Source: Prevotella sp. UBA2711 (lineage in GTDB: Bacteria; Bacteroidota; Bacteroidia; Bacteroidales; Bacteroidaceae). Taken from it: DNA of 27,391 bases. Positions 1-7,088 of the stretch are shown here, one piece after another; positions within the stretch are counted from its first letter, which is position 1, and every line of letters begins with the position of its first letter. The notes under the pieces are model-generated. The model worked only from the letters and a program-made list of their open reading frames with translations. It had not been told where the DNA came from and did no database searches. The translations under genes were made by a program, and so were the position numbers. The stretch covers positions 1,845 to 29,235 of the forward strand of contig DEKX01000015.1 in the NCBI GenBank assembly GCA_002354095.1. Direction: 5' to 3'.

Positions 1-32
1 AGAACAACTCTTATACGATTTAACTTTGCCAT
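1..32 (-). CDS. Partial start of a probable XRE-type HTH regulator
   Basis: Only the first ten codons are inside the window. Read leftward from the ATG at 30-32 they give MAKLNRIRVV. A good promoter element (TAACTTTG on the minus strand at 56-63) lies 23 bp upstream of the ATG, so this is a real gene start rather than a chance frame. The N-terminus resembles short Bacteroidales helix-turn-helix regulators that begin MAKLNRIKVVL; that is recalled from the family and not tested. Ten residues cannot prove the product, and the rest of the gene lies beyond the left edge. Confidence 0.5.
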   Translation of the reverse strand, partial: MAKLNRIRVV

Positions 33-55
33 GATAGATTTCTGTTGTTTGACAG

Positions 56-63
56 CAAAGTTA
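56..63 (-). promoter_or_regulatory. Promoter -7 element for the left-edge gene
   Basis: The minus strand reads TAACTTTG, matching the Bacteroidetes TAnnTTTG -7 consensus, followed by a leader of about 20 nt before the ATG at 30-32. A TTTG on the same strand at 80-83 is 16 bp away, shorter than the usual 19-21 bp, so the upstream element is uncertain. Confidence 0.6.
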
Positions 64-153
64 CAAAAAATAATCGAGACAAATGCTGATATGCTCAAAA
101 AACTCCATAAATATGCCAAAATTTGATTAAAAGACCAATCTTTTGACGAGTAC

Positions 154-372
154 ATGACAATATTCATAGAATCACGGGGACATACTGATTCATCAACACA
201 AATATTGATTTCCCAAATAATTGATGTGTTCTATACAGAAGTCCTCAGTGAACTAGACCGCAAGTATGATCCTACTCATGCCTTGGAGAATATGGTTTCA
301 AATCTCAATTTGGCTTACTATAAAAGGAAGGAGGCTATCGCAGCACAGGCTTCTGCATCTGCCAAGGCGTGA
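154..372 (+). CDS. Possible small hypothetical protein, 72 aa, convergent with the exonuclease gene
   Basis: I do not recognise a family. The frame fills most of the 285-bp gap between two minus-strand genes and runs 55 bp into the 3' end of the exonuclease gene on the opposite strand. The first 55 residues have a protein-like composition (SQIIDVFYTEVLSELDRKYD, then an Asn/Tyr/Lys-rich stretch), while the Ala/Ser-rich tail is simply antisense to the exonuclease gene. There is no clear Shine-Dalgarno sequence and no convincing TAnnTTTG promoter just upstream. It could equally be a chance frame in non-coding DNA or the remnant of an older gene. No other gene is visible in 33-317. Confidence 0.25.
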   Translation: MTIFIESRGHTDSSTQILISQIIDVFYTEVLSELDRKYDPTHALENMVSNLNLAYYKRKEAIAAQASASAKA

Positions 373-869
373 TGGTGGTGCTGAAGGTCATAGCCACAGG
401 CTGCGGCTACGGTGTGGAGCTGATGGTTGGGGAGCGAATGGCCGAACTGTCGGCGGGCAGCTGCAAGGGTGTCGTAGAAACGATAGTCGGGATAGTCCAT
501 CTGATACACTCGGAACACCGCTTTTAGGCAACCTTCATCAAAACGGGCATTGTGGGCTACGAAGGGGATTGCGGCTATCTGATGTCTGTTGTCATCTATA
601 TGCTGTATATCAGGGAAGAATACTTCTGCAATTCTTTCTTCCAACCGCTGCCAGACTTCTGAAAACACGGGGGCATCGTCCGTGTCGCTCTGCGTGATGC
701 CATGCACTCGCTGACAGAAATAGCTGTAATAGTTCGGCTCAGGCTGTATGAGACTGTAGAACTTATCTACTATCTGACCATGACGAACCATCACCACTCC
801 CACGGAGCAGACGCTTGACGGCTGTTGGTTTGCCGTTTCAAAGTCGATGGCGATAAAGTCTCTTATCAT
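318..869 (-). CDS. DnaQ-like 3'-5' exonuclease (DEDDh family)
   Basis: A 183-residue protein consisting of a single RNase T/DnaQ exonuclease domain. The Exo I motif is IAIDFET near residues 7-12, with metal-binding D9 and E11. Exo II is FVAHNARFDEGC in the middle, and the C-terminal HALADAEACA supplies the Exo III His and Asp of the DEDDh type. These residues chelate two metal ions and remove nucleotides from 3' ends. The length fits stand-alone DnaQ-like nucleases rather than a polymerase III subunit or a helicase fusion. It lies 52 bp downstream of the esterase gene on the same strand without an obvious terminator between, so the two may share a transcript. The biological role (proofreading, repair or RNA turnover) cannot be told from sequence. 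Confidence 0.85.
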   Translation of the reverse strand: MIRDFIAIDFETANQQPSSVCSVGVVMVRHGQIVDKFYSLIQPEPNYYSYFCQRVHGITQSDTDDAPVFSEVWQRLEERIAEVFFPDIQHIDDNRHQIAAIPFVAHNARFDEGCLKAVFRVYQMDYPDYRFYDTLAAARRQFGHSLPNHQLHTVAAACGYDLQHHHHALADAEACAAIASFLL

Positions 870-921
870 AAATGACGACTAATAACAGAAAGGACGCCCA
901 AGGTGAGTGCACGATTATGGT

Positions 922-2130
922 TCACTTGAACAGCAATGGGGTAAATTCTGAGAGATAGATTCGCCAGTTGCGCCAGATATGTCCGCCTTCGGTCTCCAGA
1001 TAGGTGTATTTATGATTCTTGGAATCCAGATAAGCGCGGAGGTCGTTGTTGCTCTGAATCAGGAAATCGGTCTTACCAATACCTATCCAGAACAGTTTGG
1101 GATGCTTGCTGAACAGACGGTCGATTTTCTGATTACGGTCCGCATAGATGTTGGGATATCCCTCCTGATTATTCTGCTGGCGGTCAACAGCTGCCGAGAA
1201 CAAACCGACGTAGTCGAAGAGGTCGGGATAGTTGATAGAGATGAAAAGGCTATGGCAGCCACCCATCGACAAACCGGCAATGGCACGATGAGCCTTGTCT
1301 TTCTTCACACGGTAAGTCTTTTCAACAAACTTCACCACATCGGGGAAAGCCGTTTCGAAACTGCCCTCCATCGTCTTCGGCAACATCATGGTTGGCACAC
1401 GGAATCCCTCGGATGTTTCGCCCGGACAAGCCTCCTGCGAGATATTGCCATTGGTCATCACAACCAGCATAGGTTCAGCCTTGCCCTGTGCTATCAGGTT
1501 ATCCATAATCTGAGCCGCACGCCCCAGCTCGCTCCACGCATTCTCGTCGCCACCGATGCCATGCAACAGATACAGCACCGGATATTCCTTCCCACTGGTT
1601 TCGTAGCCTGCCGGCGTGTAAACCGTCAAACGGCGGGTGAGTCCTGCCGTAGGACTTTCGTACCAAATCTTGCTGACGGTACCATGAGTCACCTTATTTA
1701 CTTTATAGAGGTCGGCACGCTGGTTGCCGCCAATGAGCAACACACTGAACAGATTGTTGATATCGCGGATATTATAGACATTCAGCGGGTCAATAATCTT
1801 CACACCGTCCACCAACATATTATAGGTGTAAAGTTCGGGCTGCAAGGGTTCGGTGGTCAGCGTCCATACGCCCTTGTCGTTCTTCACCAGGTCTGCCACG
1901 CCCGGCATTTCATACGTGTTGCCACCATACTCCACCTTCTTGGGAGGCAGGAAATCGCCTGTGATCTGCACTTTCTGAGCCTCAGGGGCTATCAAATTGA
2001 AAGTAACGCTGTTGTCAGCATGAACATCGGGCGAAGCCACTTGCGGGCCCTGGCCCCAATTCAAATTCTGTTGGGCTTGTGCTGCCACACCTGTCAGACA
2101 GAGGACAGCGAAAAACATCCATTTTCTCAT
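922..2130 (-). CDS. Secreted CE1-like esterase with N-terminal E-set/CBM48-like domain
   Basis: A 402-residue protein. Residues 1-19 form a signal peptide ending AQAQ, so it is periplasmic or surface exposed. Residues about 35-135 resemble the immunoglobulin-like E-set/CBM48 module that precedes many Bacteroidetes CE1 esterases. Residues about 150-400 are an alpha/beta hydrolase of the esterase D/feruloyl esterase type: the nucleophile elbow GLSMGG places the catalytic serine at 288, and the likely acid and base are D355 (GKTDFL) and H384 (EGGHIWRNW). Family members remove acetyl or feruloyl groups from plant polysaccharides such as xylan; the exact substrate is not readable. Its own promoter lies upstream, and the exonuclease gene follows. 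No other polysaccharide-utilisation genes are next to it. Confidence 0.85.
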   Translation of the reverse strand: MRKWMFFAVLCLTGVAAQAQQNLNWGQGPQVASPDVHADNSVTFNLIAPEAQKVQITGDFLPPKKVEYGGNTYEMPGVADLVKNDKGVWTLTTEPLQPELYTYNMLVDGVKIIDPLNVYNIRDINNLFSVLLIGGNQRADLYKVNKVTHGTVSKIWYESPTAGLTRRLTVYTPAGYETSGKEYPVLYLLHGIGGDENAWSELGRAAQIMDNLIAQGKAEPMLVVMTNGNISQEACPGETSEGFRVPTMMLPKTMEGSFETAFPDVVKFVEKTYRVKKDKAHRAIAGLSMGGCHSLFISINYPDLFDYVGLFSAAVDRQQNNQEGYPNIYADRNQKIDRLFSKHPKLFWIGIGKTDFLIQSNNDLRAYLDSKNHKYTYLETEGGHIWRNWRIYLSEFTPLLFK

Positions 2131-2162
2131 AGTTGCTGAAATACTTTAGTTATTAATTGCCG

Positions 2163-2195
2163 CAAAGATACACATTTTTCAGAAATATCGACAAA
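2163..2195 (-). promoter_or_regulatory. Promoter for the esterase gene
   Basis: The minus strand carries TATCTTTG at 2163-2170 and TTTG at 2192-2195, separated by 21 bp, a good fit to the Bacteroidetes -33/-7 promoter. The predicted leader to the ATG at 2128-2130 is about 25-30 nt. Confidence 0.75.
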
Positions 2196-2246
2196 GGATA
2201 GAAGAGTTTTTTGCAACCCCCTGTCAATTTTTCTTGGTCAAGATAG

Positions 2247-2357
2247 GTAGAAGAACTCATTCCTGAAGCCTCAACGGGTCGGCATACGAACCTCAGCACC
2301 ATCGGGTTTGCTATCGGTTTTGTGCTGATGATGGTACTGGATGTCGTGATGGCTTAG
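2247..2357 (+). pseudogene. C-terminal remnant of a ZIP-family metal transporter
   Basis: Thirty-six codons in frame up to a TAG stop at 2355-2357. They begin VEELIPEA and end GFVLMMVLDVVMA. This is the characteristic C-terminus of bacterial ZIP (ZupT/GufA-like) transporters: the metal-site EEL-IPE helix followed by the final membrane helix. A TAG at 2244-2246 interrupts the frame directly upstream and no matching coding sequence is visible before it, so the remaining protein (family members are usually 230-270 residues) is gone. I infer a deletion that left the last two helical segments stranded between the esterase gene and metY. Confidence 0.72.
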
Positions 2358-2368
2358 CGCCGTTTTCC

Positions 2369-2380
2369 CGAGTGCACTCG
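2369..2380. repeat. 12-bp perfect palindrome CGAGTGCACTCG
   Basis: A perfect palindrome 12 bp after the ZIP remnant stop. Its GAGTGCACTC core recurs at 25365-25374 in the repeat-rich stretch before the recombinase. It may be a dispersed repeat or a protein-binding site; no function is assigned. Confidence 0.5.
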
Positions 2381-2408
2381 CGTAATAATTAAATAGGTGT
2401 TGGGCAGA

Positions 2409-2449
2409 ATACCACAATCGTGGTATGCAGAATGCCCCATTTGTGTTAT
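2409..2449. promoter_or_regulatory. Tandem palindromic operator upstream of metY
   Basis: 2409-2426 is ATACCAC-AATC-GTGGTAT, a perfect 7-bp inverted repeat with a 4-bp centre. A second, degenerate copy lies in inverted orientation at 2432-2449; about 14 of 20 aligned positions agree. The centres are 23 bp apart, near two helical turns. The second copy reaches the probable -33 region (TTTC at 2449-2452) of the metY promoter, so a protein bound here would be placed to repress. The regulator is unknown; a sulfur or methionine regulator is an inference from the target genes. Confidence 0.6.
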
Positions 2450-2479
2450 TTCGGGTATGCGGAAATCGCCGTACCTTTG
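2449..2479 (+). promoter_or_regulatory. Promoter of metY-cysK
   Basis: TACCTTTG at 2472-2479 matches the -7 consensus. A near-match TTTC at 2449-2452 is 19 bp upstream. The leader to the ATG at 2528 is about 40 nt, A-rich, with no folded riboswitch evident. Confidence 0.75.
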
Positions 2480-2527
2480 CATTGTCAAAAGTTAGAAAAA
2501 AAGTATTAACAATAAAACAGTAAAATT

Positions 2528-3817
2528 ATGAGTAACAAAAAACTTCACTTCGAGACTTTGCAACTGCATGTAGGACAAGAACAACCCGACCCCGCTACTG
2601 ATGCACGTGCCGTACCTATTTATCAGACAACATCCTACGTGTTCCGTAATTCACAACATGCAGCCGACCGCTTCGGACTGCGTGATGCAGGTAACATCTA
2701 CGGTCGCCTGACCAATTCGACACAGGGTGTTTTCGAAGACCGTGTAGCAGCCTTGGAAGGCGGTGTAGCCGGTCTGGCAGTAGCCAGCGGTGCAGCTGCT
2801 GTCACCTATGCCCTGCAGAACATTGCGGGAGCTGGCGACCACATCGTAGCAGCCGACAACCTGTATGGAGGTTCGTTCAACCTCATCACCCATACACTTG
2901 CCAATCTGGGCATCTCGAACACCATTGTCAAGGTGAACGATTTGGCTAAACTGGAAGCAGCCATCCAACCCAACACCAAGGCTATTTATGCTGAGACTTT
3001 CGGTAATCCAAACTCGGACGTTACGAATATCGAAGGGGTAGCCGAAGTGGCACACAGACATGGCATTCCCTTCATCATTGACAACACCTTCGGCACTCCT
3101 TACCTGATTCGCCCACTGGAGCACGGAGCCGACATCGTGGTGCACTCTGCCACGAAGTTCCTGGGTGGTCATGGCACCTCATTAGGCGGTGTTATCGTTG
3201 ATGGTGGCAAGTTCGACTGGAAGGCTAATCCAGACAAGTTCCCCACATTGGCAAAGCCCGATCCTTCTTATCACGGCATCGTATTTGCCGATGCTGTAGG
3301 TGCTGCCGCTTACGTGACCCGCATCCGTGCCGTCATCCTGCGTGACACCGGTGCTACGATTTCTCCATTCAATGCCTTCATCTTGCTGCAAGGCGTGGAA
3401 ACACTGAGTCTGCGAGTAGAACGCCACGTGGAGAATGCACTGAAGGTAGTTGAATTCCTGAAGAATCACCCGAAAGTAGCCAAGGTGAACCATCCTTCCC
3501 TGCCCGACCATGAAGACCATGCACTCTACCAGAAGTACTTCCCCAATGGCGGTGGCAGCATCTTCACGTTCGAAATAAAGGGCGGAGAGAAAGAGGCTTG
3601 GAAATTCATTGATGCCTTACAGATTTTCTCGCTGTTGGCTAATGTGGCTGACGTGAAGAGCTTGGTAATACATCCTTACACGACCACTCACTCGCAGATG
3701 ACTCCCGAAGAGTTGGAACAGCAGCACATTACACCTGCCACTATCCGACTCAGCATCGGTACGGAGCATATTGACGATATTCTCGATGACCTTTCGCAGG
3801 CATTTGATAAAATCTAA
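2528..3817 (+). CDS. metY: O-acetylhomoserine sulfhydrylase (aminocarboxypropyltransferase)
   Basis: A 429-residue cytosolic PLP enzyme of the Cys/Met metabolism family. The PLP-binding lysine is K210 in HSATKFLGGHG, with the cofactor-contacting Asp in FIIDNTFGTP (D185). The N-terminal QTTSYVF and YGRLTNST segments and the family's C-terminal IRLSIGTEHIDDI are all present, and the length is typical of MetY; CGS/CBL-type relatives are about 50 residues shorter. It would make homocysteine from O-acetylhomoserine and sulfide in methionine synthesis. It is the first gene of a two-gene operon with cysK (20-bp gap), behind a palindromic operator, which suggests joint control by sulfur or methionine status. 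Confidence 0.93.
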   Translation: MSNKKLHFETLQLHVGQEQPDPATDARAVPIYQTTSYVFRNSQHAADRFGLRDAGNIYGRLTNSTQGVFEDRVAALEGGVAGLAVASGAAAVTYALQNIAGAGDHIVAADNLYGGSFNLITHTLANLGISNTIVKVNDLAKLEAAIQPNTKAIYAETFGNPNSDVTNIEGVAEVAHRHGIPFIIDNTFGTPYLIRPLEHGADIVVHSATKFLGGHGTSLGGVIVDGGKFDWKANPDKFPTLAKPDPSYHGIVFADAVGAAAYVTRIRAVILRDTGATISPFNAFILLQGVETLSLRVERHVENALKVVEFLKNHPKVAKVNHPSLPDHEDHALYQKYFPNGGGSIFTFEIKGGEKEAWKFIDALQIFSLLANVADVKSLVIHPYTTTHSQMTPEELEQQHITPATIRLSIGTEHIDDILDDLSQAFDKI

Positions 3818-3837
3818 CATTTAAAATACAGAAAGAT

Positions 3838-4785
3838 ATGGCTAAAATTGCAAAACAACTCACAGAATTAATCGGTGGAACTCCCTTGTTGGAACTGAAT
3901 AAGTATTCCGCCTCAAAAGGTCTTCAGAAGCCTTTGATTGCCAAAGTGGAGTTTTTCAATCCCGGTGGCAGTGTGAAAGACCGTATCGCCCTCGCCATGA
4001 TAGAGGACGCTGAACAAAAAGGACTCTTGAAACCTGGTGCAACCATTATTGAGCCAACCAGCGGGAACACTGGAGTAGGACTGGCATTGGTATCGGCAGT
4101 GAAAGGCTACAAGCTTATTCTCACCATGCCAGAAACGATGAGCATCGAGCGCCGCAATCTGGTGAAAGCCTATGGTGCAGAAGTTCGTCTGACCAGCGGA
4201 AAAGACGGTATGGCTGGAGCCATCCGTGCCGCTGAAGAGTTGCGCGACAGTATTCCTGGTTCCATCATTTTGCAGCAATTCGAGAATCCTGCCAACCCTG
4301 CCAAGCACTATGCTACCACCGCACGGGAAATCTGGAACGATACGGACGGTAAGATTGACATCTTCGTAGCCGGTGTAGGCACAGGTGGCACCATCTCGGG
4401 TATCGGTAAATATCTGAAAGAACAGAATCCAGCCGTCAAGATCATAGCTGTTGAGCCTGCCTCTTCGCCCGTTCTGAACGGAGGACAGAGTGGACCGCAC
4501 AAGATTCAGGGCATCGGTGCCGGCTTTGTGCCCAAGACGTATGACGCCAGCGTGATTGACGAGGTATTGGACATTGACAATGACGACGCTATTCGCACAG
4601 GACGCGAATTGGCCCAGAAGGACGGTTTACTGGTAGGTATTTCCTCTGGTGCTGCTGCCTATGGCGCTTCCATTGTAGCACAACGTCCGGAAAATGCCGG
4701 CAAGACGATTGTCGTGCTGCTTCCCGATACCGGTGAGCGTTACCTGTCAACTGTACTCTATGCCTTTGAAGAATATCCATTATAA
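3838..4785 (+). CDS. cysK: Cysteine synthase A (O-acetylserine sulfhydrylase)
   Basis: A 315-residue fold-type II PLP enzyme that makes cysteine from O-acetylserine and sulfide. The Schiff-base lysine is K47 in GGSVKDRIAL. The substrate-binding loop PTSGNTG is at 73-79, the phosphate-cradling GVGTGGTISG at about 179-188, and GISSGAA near the C-terminus. No catalytic element is missing and the length is normal. It follows metY by 20 bp and is closed by a strong hairpin terminator 22 bp after the stop, so the two assimilation enzymes form one transcript and compete for the same sulfide. CysM is the alternative, but length and loop sequence favour CysK. Confidence 0.94.
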   Translation: MAKIAKQLTELIGGTPLLELNKYSASKGLQKPLIAKVEFFNPGGSVKDRIALAMIEDAEQKGLLKPGATIIEPTSGNTGVGLALVSAVKGYKLILTMPETMSIERRNLVKAYGAEVRLTSGKDGMAGAIRAAEELRDSIPGSIILQQFENPANPAKHYATTAREIWNDTDGKIDIFVAGVGTGGTISGIGKYLKEQNPAVKIIAVEPASSPVLNGGQSGPHKIQGIGAGFVPKTYDASVIDEVLDIDNDDAIRTGRELAQKDGLLVGISSGAAAYGASIVAQRPENAGKTIVVLLPDTGERYLSTVLYAFEEYPL

Positions 4786-4806
4786 AAACGTACTTTTTAG
4801 TGTCAG

Positions 4807-4842
4807 AATAGCCGCGAATGACCCCATTCGCGGCTATTTTAT
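4807..4842 (+). terminator. Rho-independent terminator of metY-cysK
   Basis: A perfect 14-bp stem (4807-4820 with 4825-4838, GC-rich core GCCGCGAATG) closes a 4-nt loop and is followed by TTTTAT. It isolates the sulfur operon from the kinase operon that begins 20 bp later. Confidence 0.9.
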
Positions 4843-4861
4843 AAAAAATAAGCCCAAAAAT

Positions 4862-4892
4862 TTTGTAAAACAACATAAAAACCCTATCTTTG
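4862..4892 (+). promoter_or_regulatory. Promoter of the sensor-kinase operon
   Basis: TTTG at 4862-4865, a 19-bp spacer, then TATCTTTG at 4885-4892: a textbook Bacteroidetes promoter. It is the only clear promoter before the six tightly spaced genes up to 18356. Confidence 0.85.
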
Positions 4893-4900
4893 TAGTCGAT

Positions 4901-4924
4901 ATGAACAACTATCAATACGAATGA
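4901..4924 (+). CDS. Possible 7-codon leader peptide overlapping the first kinase start
   Basis: The frame ATG AAC AAC TAT CAA TAC GAA TGA encodes MNNYQYE. Its ATG is only 8 nt after the -7 box, so it would be at or near the 5' end of the mRNA. Its TGA overlaps the ATG of the first kinase (ATGA at 4921-4924). That geometry would allow translational coupling. Eight codons can arise by chance, so confidence is low. Confidence 0.25.
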   Translation: MNNYQYE

Positions 4925-7068
4925 ACCTAAAAGGGCTATCGACCATATTACGATTCAGTGTCTTTACATTGTCATTGTTTGCACCCAGTGTGACGCGAGC
5001 TCAGAGGTTTGACCTCCACTTTGGAAGTGCCTTTGACACAAGTCATCTGTTGGCCTATTTTATAGCAACCATGTTTATTGCCATCTTGGTGATGCTCTTC
5101 TACAATCGCCTTTATGTCTTCAGGGAACAGGATGCGCGCAAACTGCTGAAGCATAGAAATTCGCGTTTGGGATTGGTCATGCAGGCAGGAAGACTGCGGC
5201 TGTGGGTGTATTATCCGGAGACACGCCACTATCGGTTTATTTCAGAAACGGGCGAATATTCCAGAGAATACAATCCTATTGACCTCGCACATTTTTACGA
5301 CAGGGACGATTTCGAAGGCCTGCGCACTGCTATCTTCGATATTTGTGAAAACAGACGACTGACCTCAACCGTACAATTACGCAGTGCGCAACGTACCGAC
5401 GAAAGCCAGAAAATCTACGAAGTACACCTCTCTATCGCTGCCAAAGACTACAAAGGACGTATCACCCAGTTGCTGGGTATTGAACACGATGTGACAACCG
5501 AGTATGAAAAGAACGCCAACACGAAGCAATTGCTGATGCGCTACCACACCGTATTCAACTCGTCGCTGATTGACATGCTCTATTACAATAAGGATGGAGT
5601 ACTGACAGAGATCAACGACAAGGCTTGCCAGTCATTTAATATTCCCGACCGCACTAATTTATTGGCAGAAGAATACCGATATAAAGACAATCCACTTTTC
5701 AATAATATAGATTTGGAAGGAGTCAACAGTCTTGATACGACGGCTATCATAGACTTCTCCAAGCACCAGGGCGACCGTTTCTACAGCAAGACATGGGGAA
5801 AGGCAGGAAAAATGTACTACGAGGCTTCCATCAATGCCATTCGCGACAACGAAGGTCAATTGAAGGGAGTTTATATCGCAGGACGCAATGTCACGGAAAT
5901 GGTGGAATCATTCCATCAGCAACGGGCTGGTGCCATCGCCCTACAAAAGGCCACCAAACATATTCAGGAATATATCGACAACATCAACTATGCCCTGCGT
6001 GTCAGCAATGTGCGACTGGTGAATTATTATCCACAGAGCTACACGCTCGACATCTCGAATATCATAGGGAAATCTCAGATTCGATTATCACAACTGCGCT
6101 GCATCCGATTGGCCATACCTCGCCATCGCAGATTAGTATCCAGTGCCCTTAATCGCATGGACCATCTGACTCGCCACAACATCAACCAAACGATTGAAAC
6201 GGAGATACGCGATGAAAAGAAGCGCCAGATATCCCTGATGTTCAACTTGATTCCTATTCTCAATGGTGACAAACATGTTGATCGCTATTTCGGCATGTGC
6301 CGTAACATGACCGATATCCTGGAAACAGAGAAAAAACTGGCTATTGAAACGCAAAAGGCACAGGAGGCTGAACTCCTGAAAGAATCGTTCCTCACCAATA
6401 TGAGTTACGAGATACGTACCCCGCTCACAACCGTTCTGGGCTATGCCGATTTGTTTGAAACCGAACATGACGAGGCCGATGAACCCATATTCGTGGAGGA
6501 GATTAAGAAGAATACCAATATCCTGCTCCGACTCATCAACGACATTCTCTTCATTTCGAAACTTGATGCCGATATGGTAGAGTTCAAGCATGAAGACTTT
6601 GATTTTGCCGAGTACTTCGATGCTTACTGCCAGATGGGATGGAGCAGCATCAGTCCTGAAGTCAAGACCATCATTGAGAATCCGTACGAGCACATGATTA
6701 TCAATGGCGATCCTGAATACATGGGTAAGATTGTGCAGATGCTCTGTCAGATTTCTGCTCTGTTTACGCACAAGGGCCATGTCCGTGCTAAATACGAATA
6801 CCACCGTGGCGACTTGGTGATTAGTGTCGAAGACACAGGAAGTGGTATCGATTCAGAGGGTCTTAAGAACGCCTTTGTGCGCTTCGCTCGTGACGGTCAG
6901 CAGCAAATATGCGGTACAGGTCTTGACCTGCCCATCATCAAGGAACTTGCCGAGAAAATGGGAGGTACCGTGGAAATCCAGTCTGAACTGGGCAAGGGAA
7001 CAACCGTTTGGCTGTTCTTCCCCTGCGAGGTTAAGAACCTGGAAAAGAAACATGAAATGATTGTTTAA
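4921..7068 (+). CDS. Sensor histidine kinase-like protein A (715 aa), probable pseudokinase
   Basis: Residues 1-27 look like a signal peptide ending VTRA. About 15 periplasmic residues follow, then one membrane helix (about 42-63), so there is no real periplasmic sensor. Three PAS-like segments follow (about 80-190, 200-330, 345-470), then a DHp helix pair and an HATPase domain (about 590-705). The H-box reads NMSYEIRTPL: Y496 replaces the phospho-accepting His (codon TAC at 6406-6408). The N-box (QMLCQISALFTHKG) has lost the Mg-binding Asn, and the second glycine motif is GTGLDL, with D669 for Gly, although the DTGSGI loop (D638) remains. It is therefore unlikely to autophosphorylate and may be a regulatory partner. 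Its cytoplasmic part closely resembles the third kinase in this operon. The next gene starts 20 bp later. Confidence 0.9.
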   Translation: MNLKGLSTILRFSVFTLSLFAPSVTRAQRFDLHFGSAFDTSHLLAYFIATMFIAILVMLFYNRLYVFREQDARKLLKHRNSRLGLVMQAGRLRLWVYYPETRHYRFISETGEYSREYNPIDLAHFYDRDDFEGLRTAIFDICENRRLTSTVQLRSAQRTDESQKIYEVHLSIAAKDYKGRITQLLGIEHDVTTEYEKNANTKQLLMRYHTVFNSSLIDMLYYNKDGVLTEINDKACQSFNIPDRTNLLAEEYRYKDNPLFNNIDLEGVNSLDTTAIIDFSKHQGDRFYSKTWGKAGKMYYEASINAIRDNEGQLKGVYIAGRNVTEMVESFHQQRAGAIALQKATKHIQEYIDNINYALRVSNVRLVNYYPQSYTLDISNIIGKSQIRLSQLRCIRLAIPRHRRLVSSALNRMDHLTRHNINQTIETEIRDEKKRQISLMFNLIPILNGDKHVDRYFGMCRNMTDILETEKKLAIETQKAQEAELLKESFLTNMSYEIRTPLTTVLGYADLFETEHDEADEPIFVEEIKKNTNILLRLINDILFISKLDADMVEFKHEDFDFAEYFDAYCQMGWSSISPEVKTIIENPYEHMIINGDPEYMGKIVQMLCQISALFTHKGHVRAKYEYHRGDLVISVEDTGSGIDSEGLKNAFVRFARDGQQQICGTGLDLPIIKELAEKMGGTVEIQSELGKGTTVWLFFPCEVKNLEKKHEMIV

Positions 7069-7088
7069 TATAAATAGCATAGTGACAG

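Noticed and set aside
979..2139. A 386-codon open frame on the plus strand opposite the esterase gene
   Set aside because: It is the antisense of a clear secreted esterase, has a His/Gln/Ile-rich composition typical of antisense frames, and has no promoter of its own.
2480..2527. SAM or other riboswitch before metY
   Set aside because: The leader is only about 40 nt, A-rich, and forms no substantial helix.
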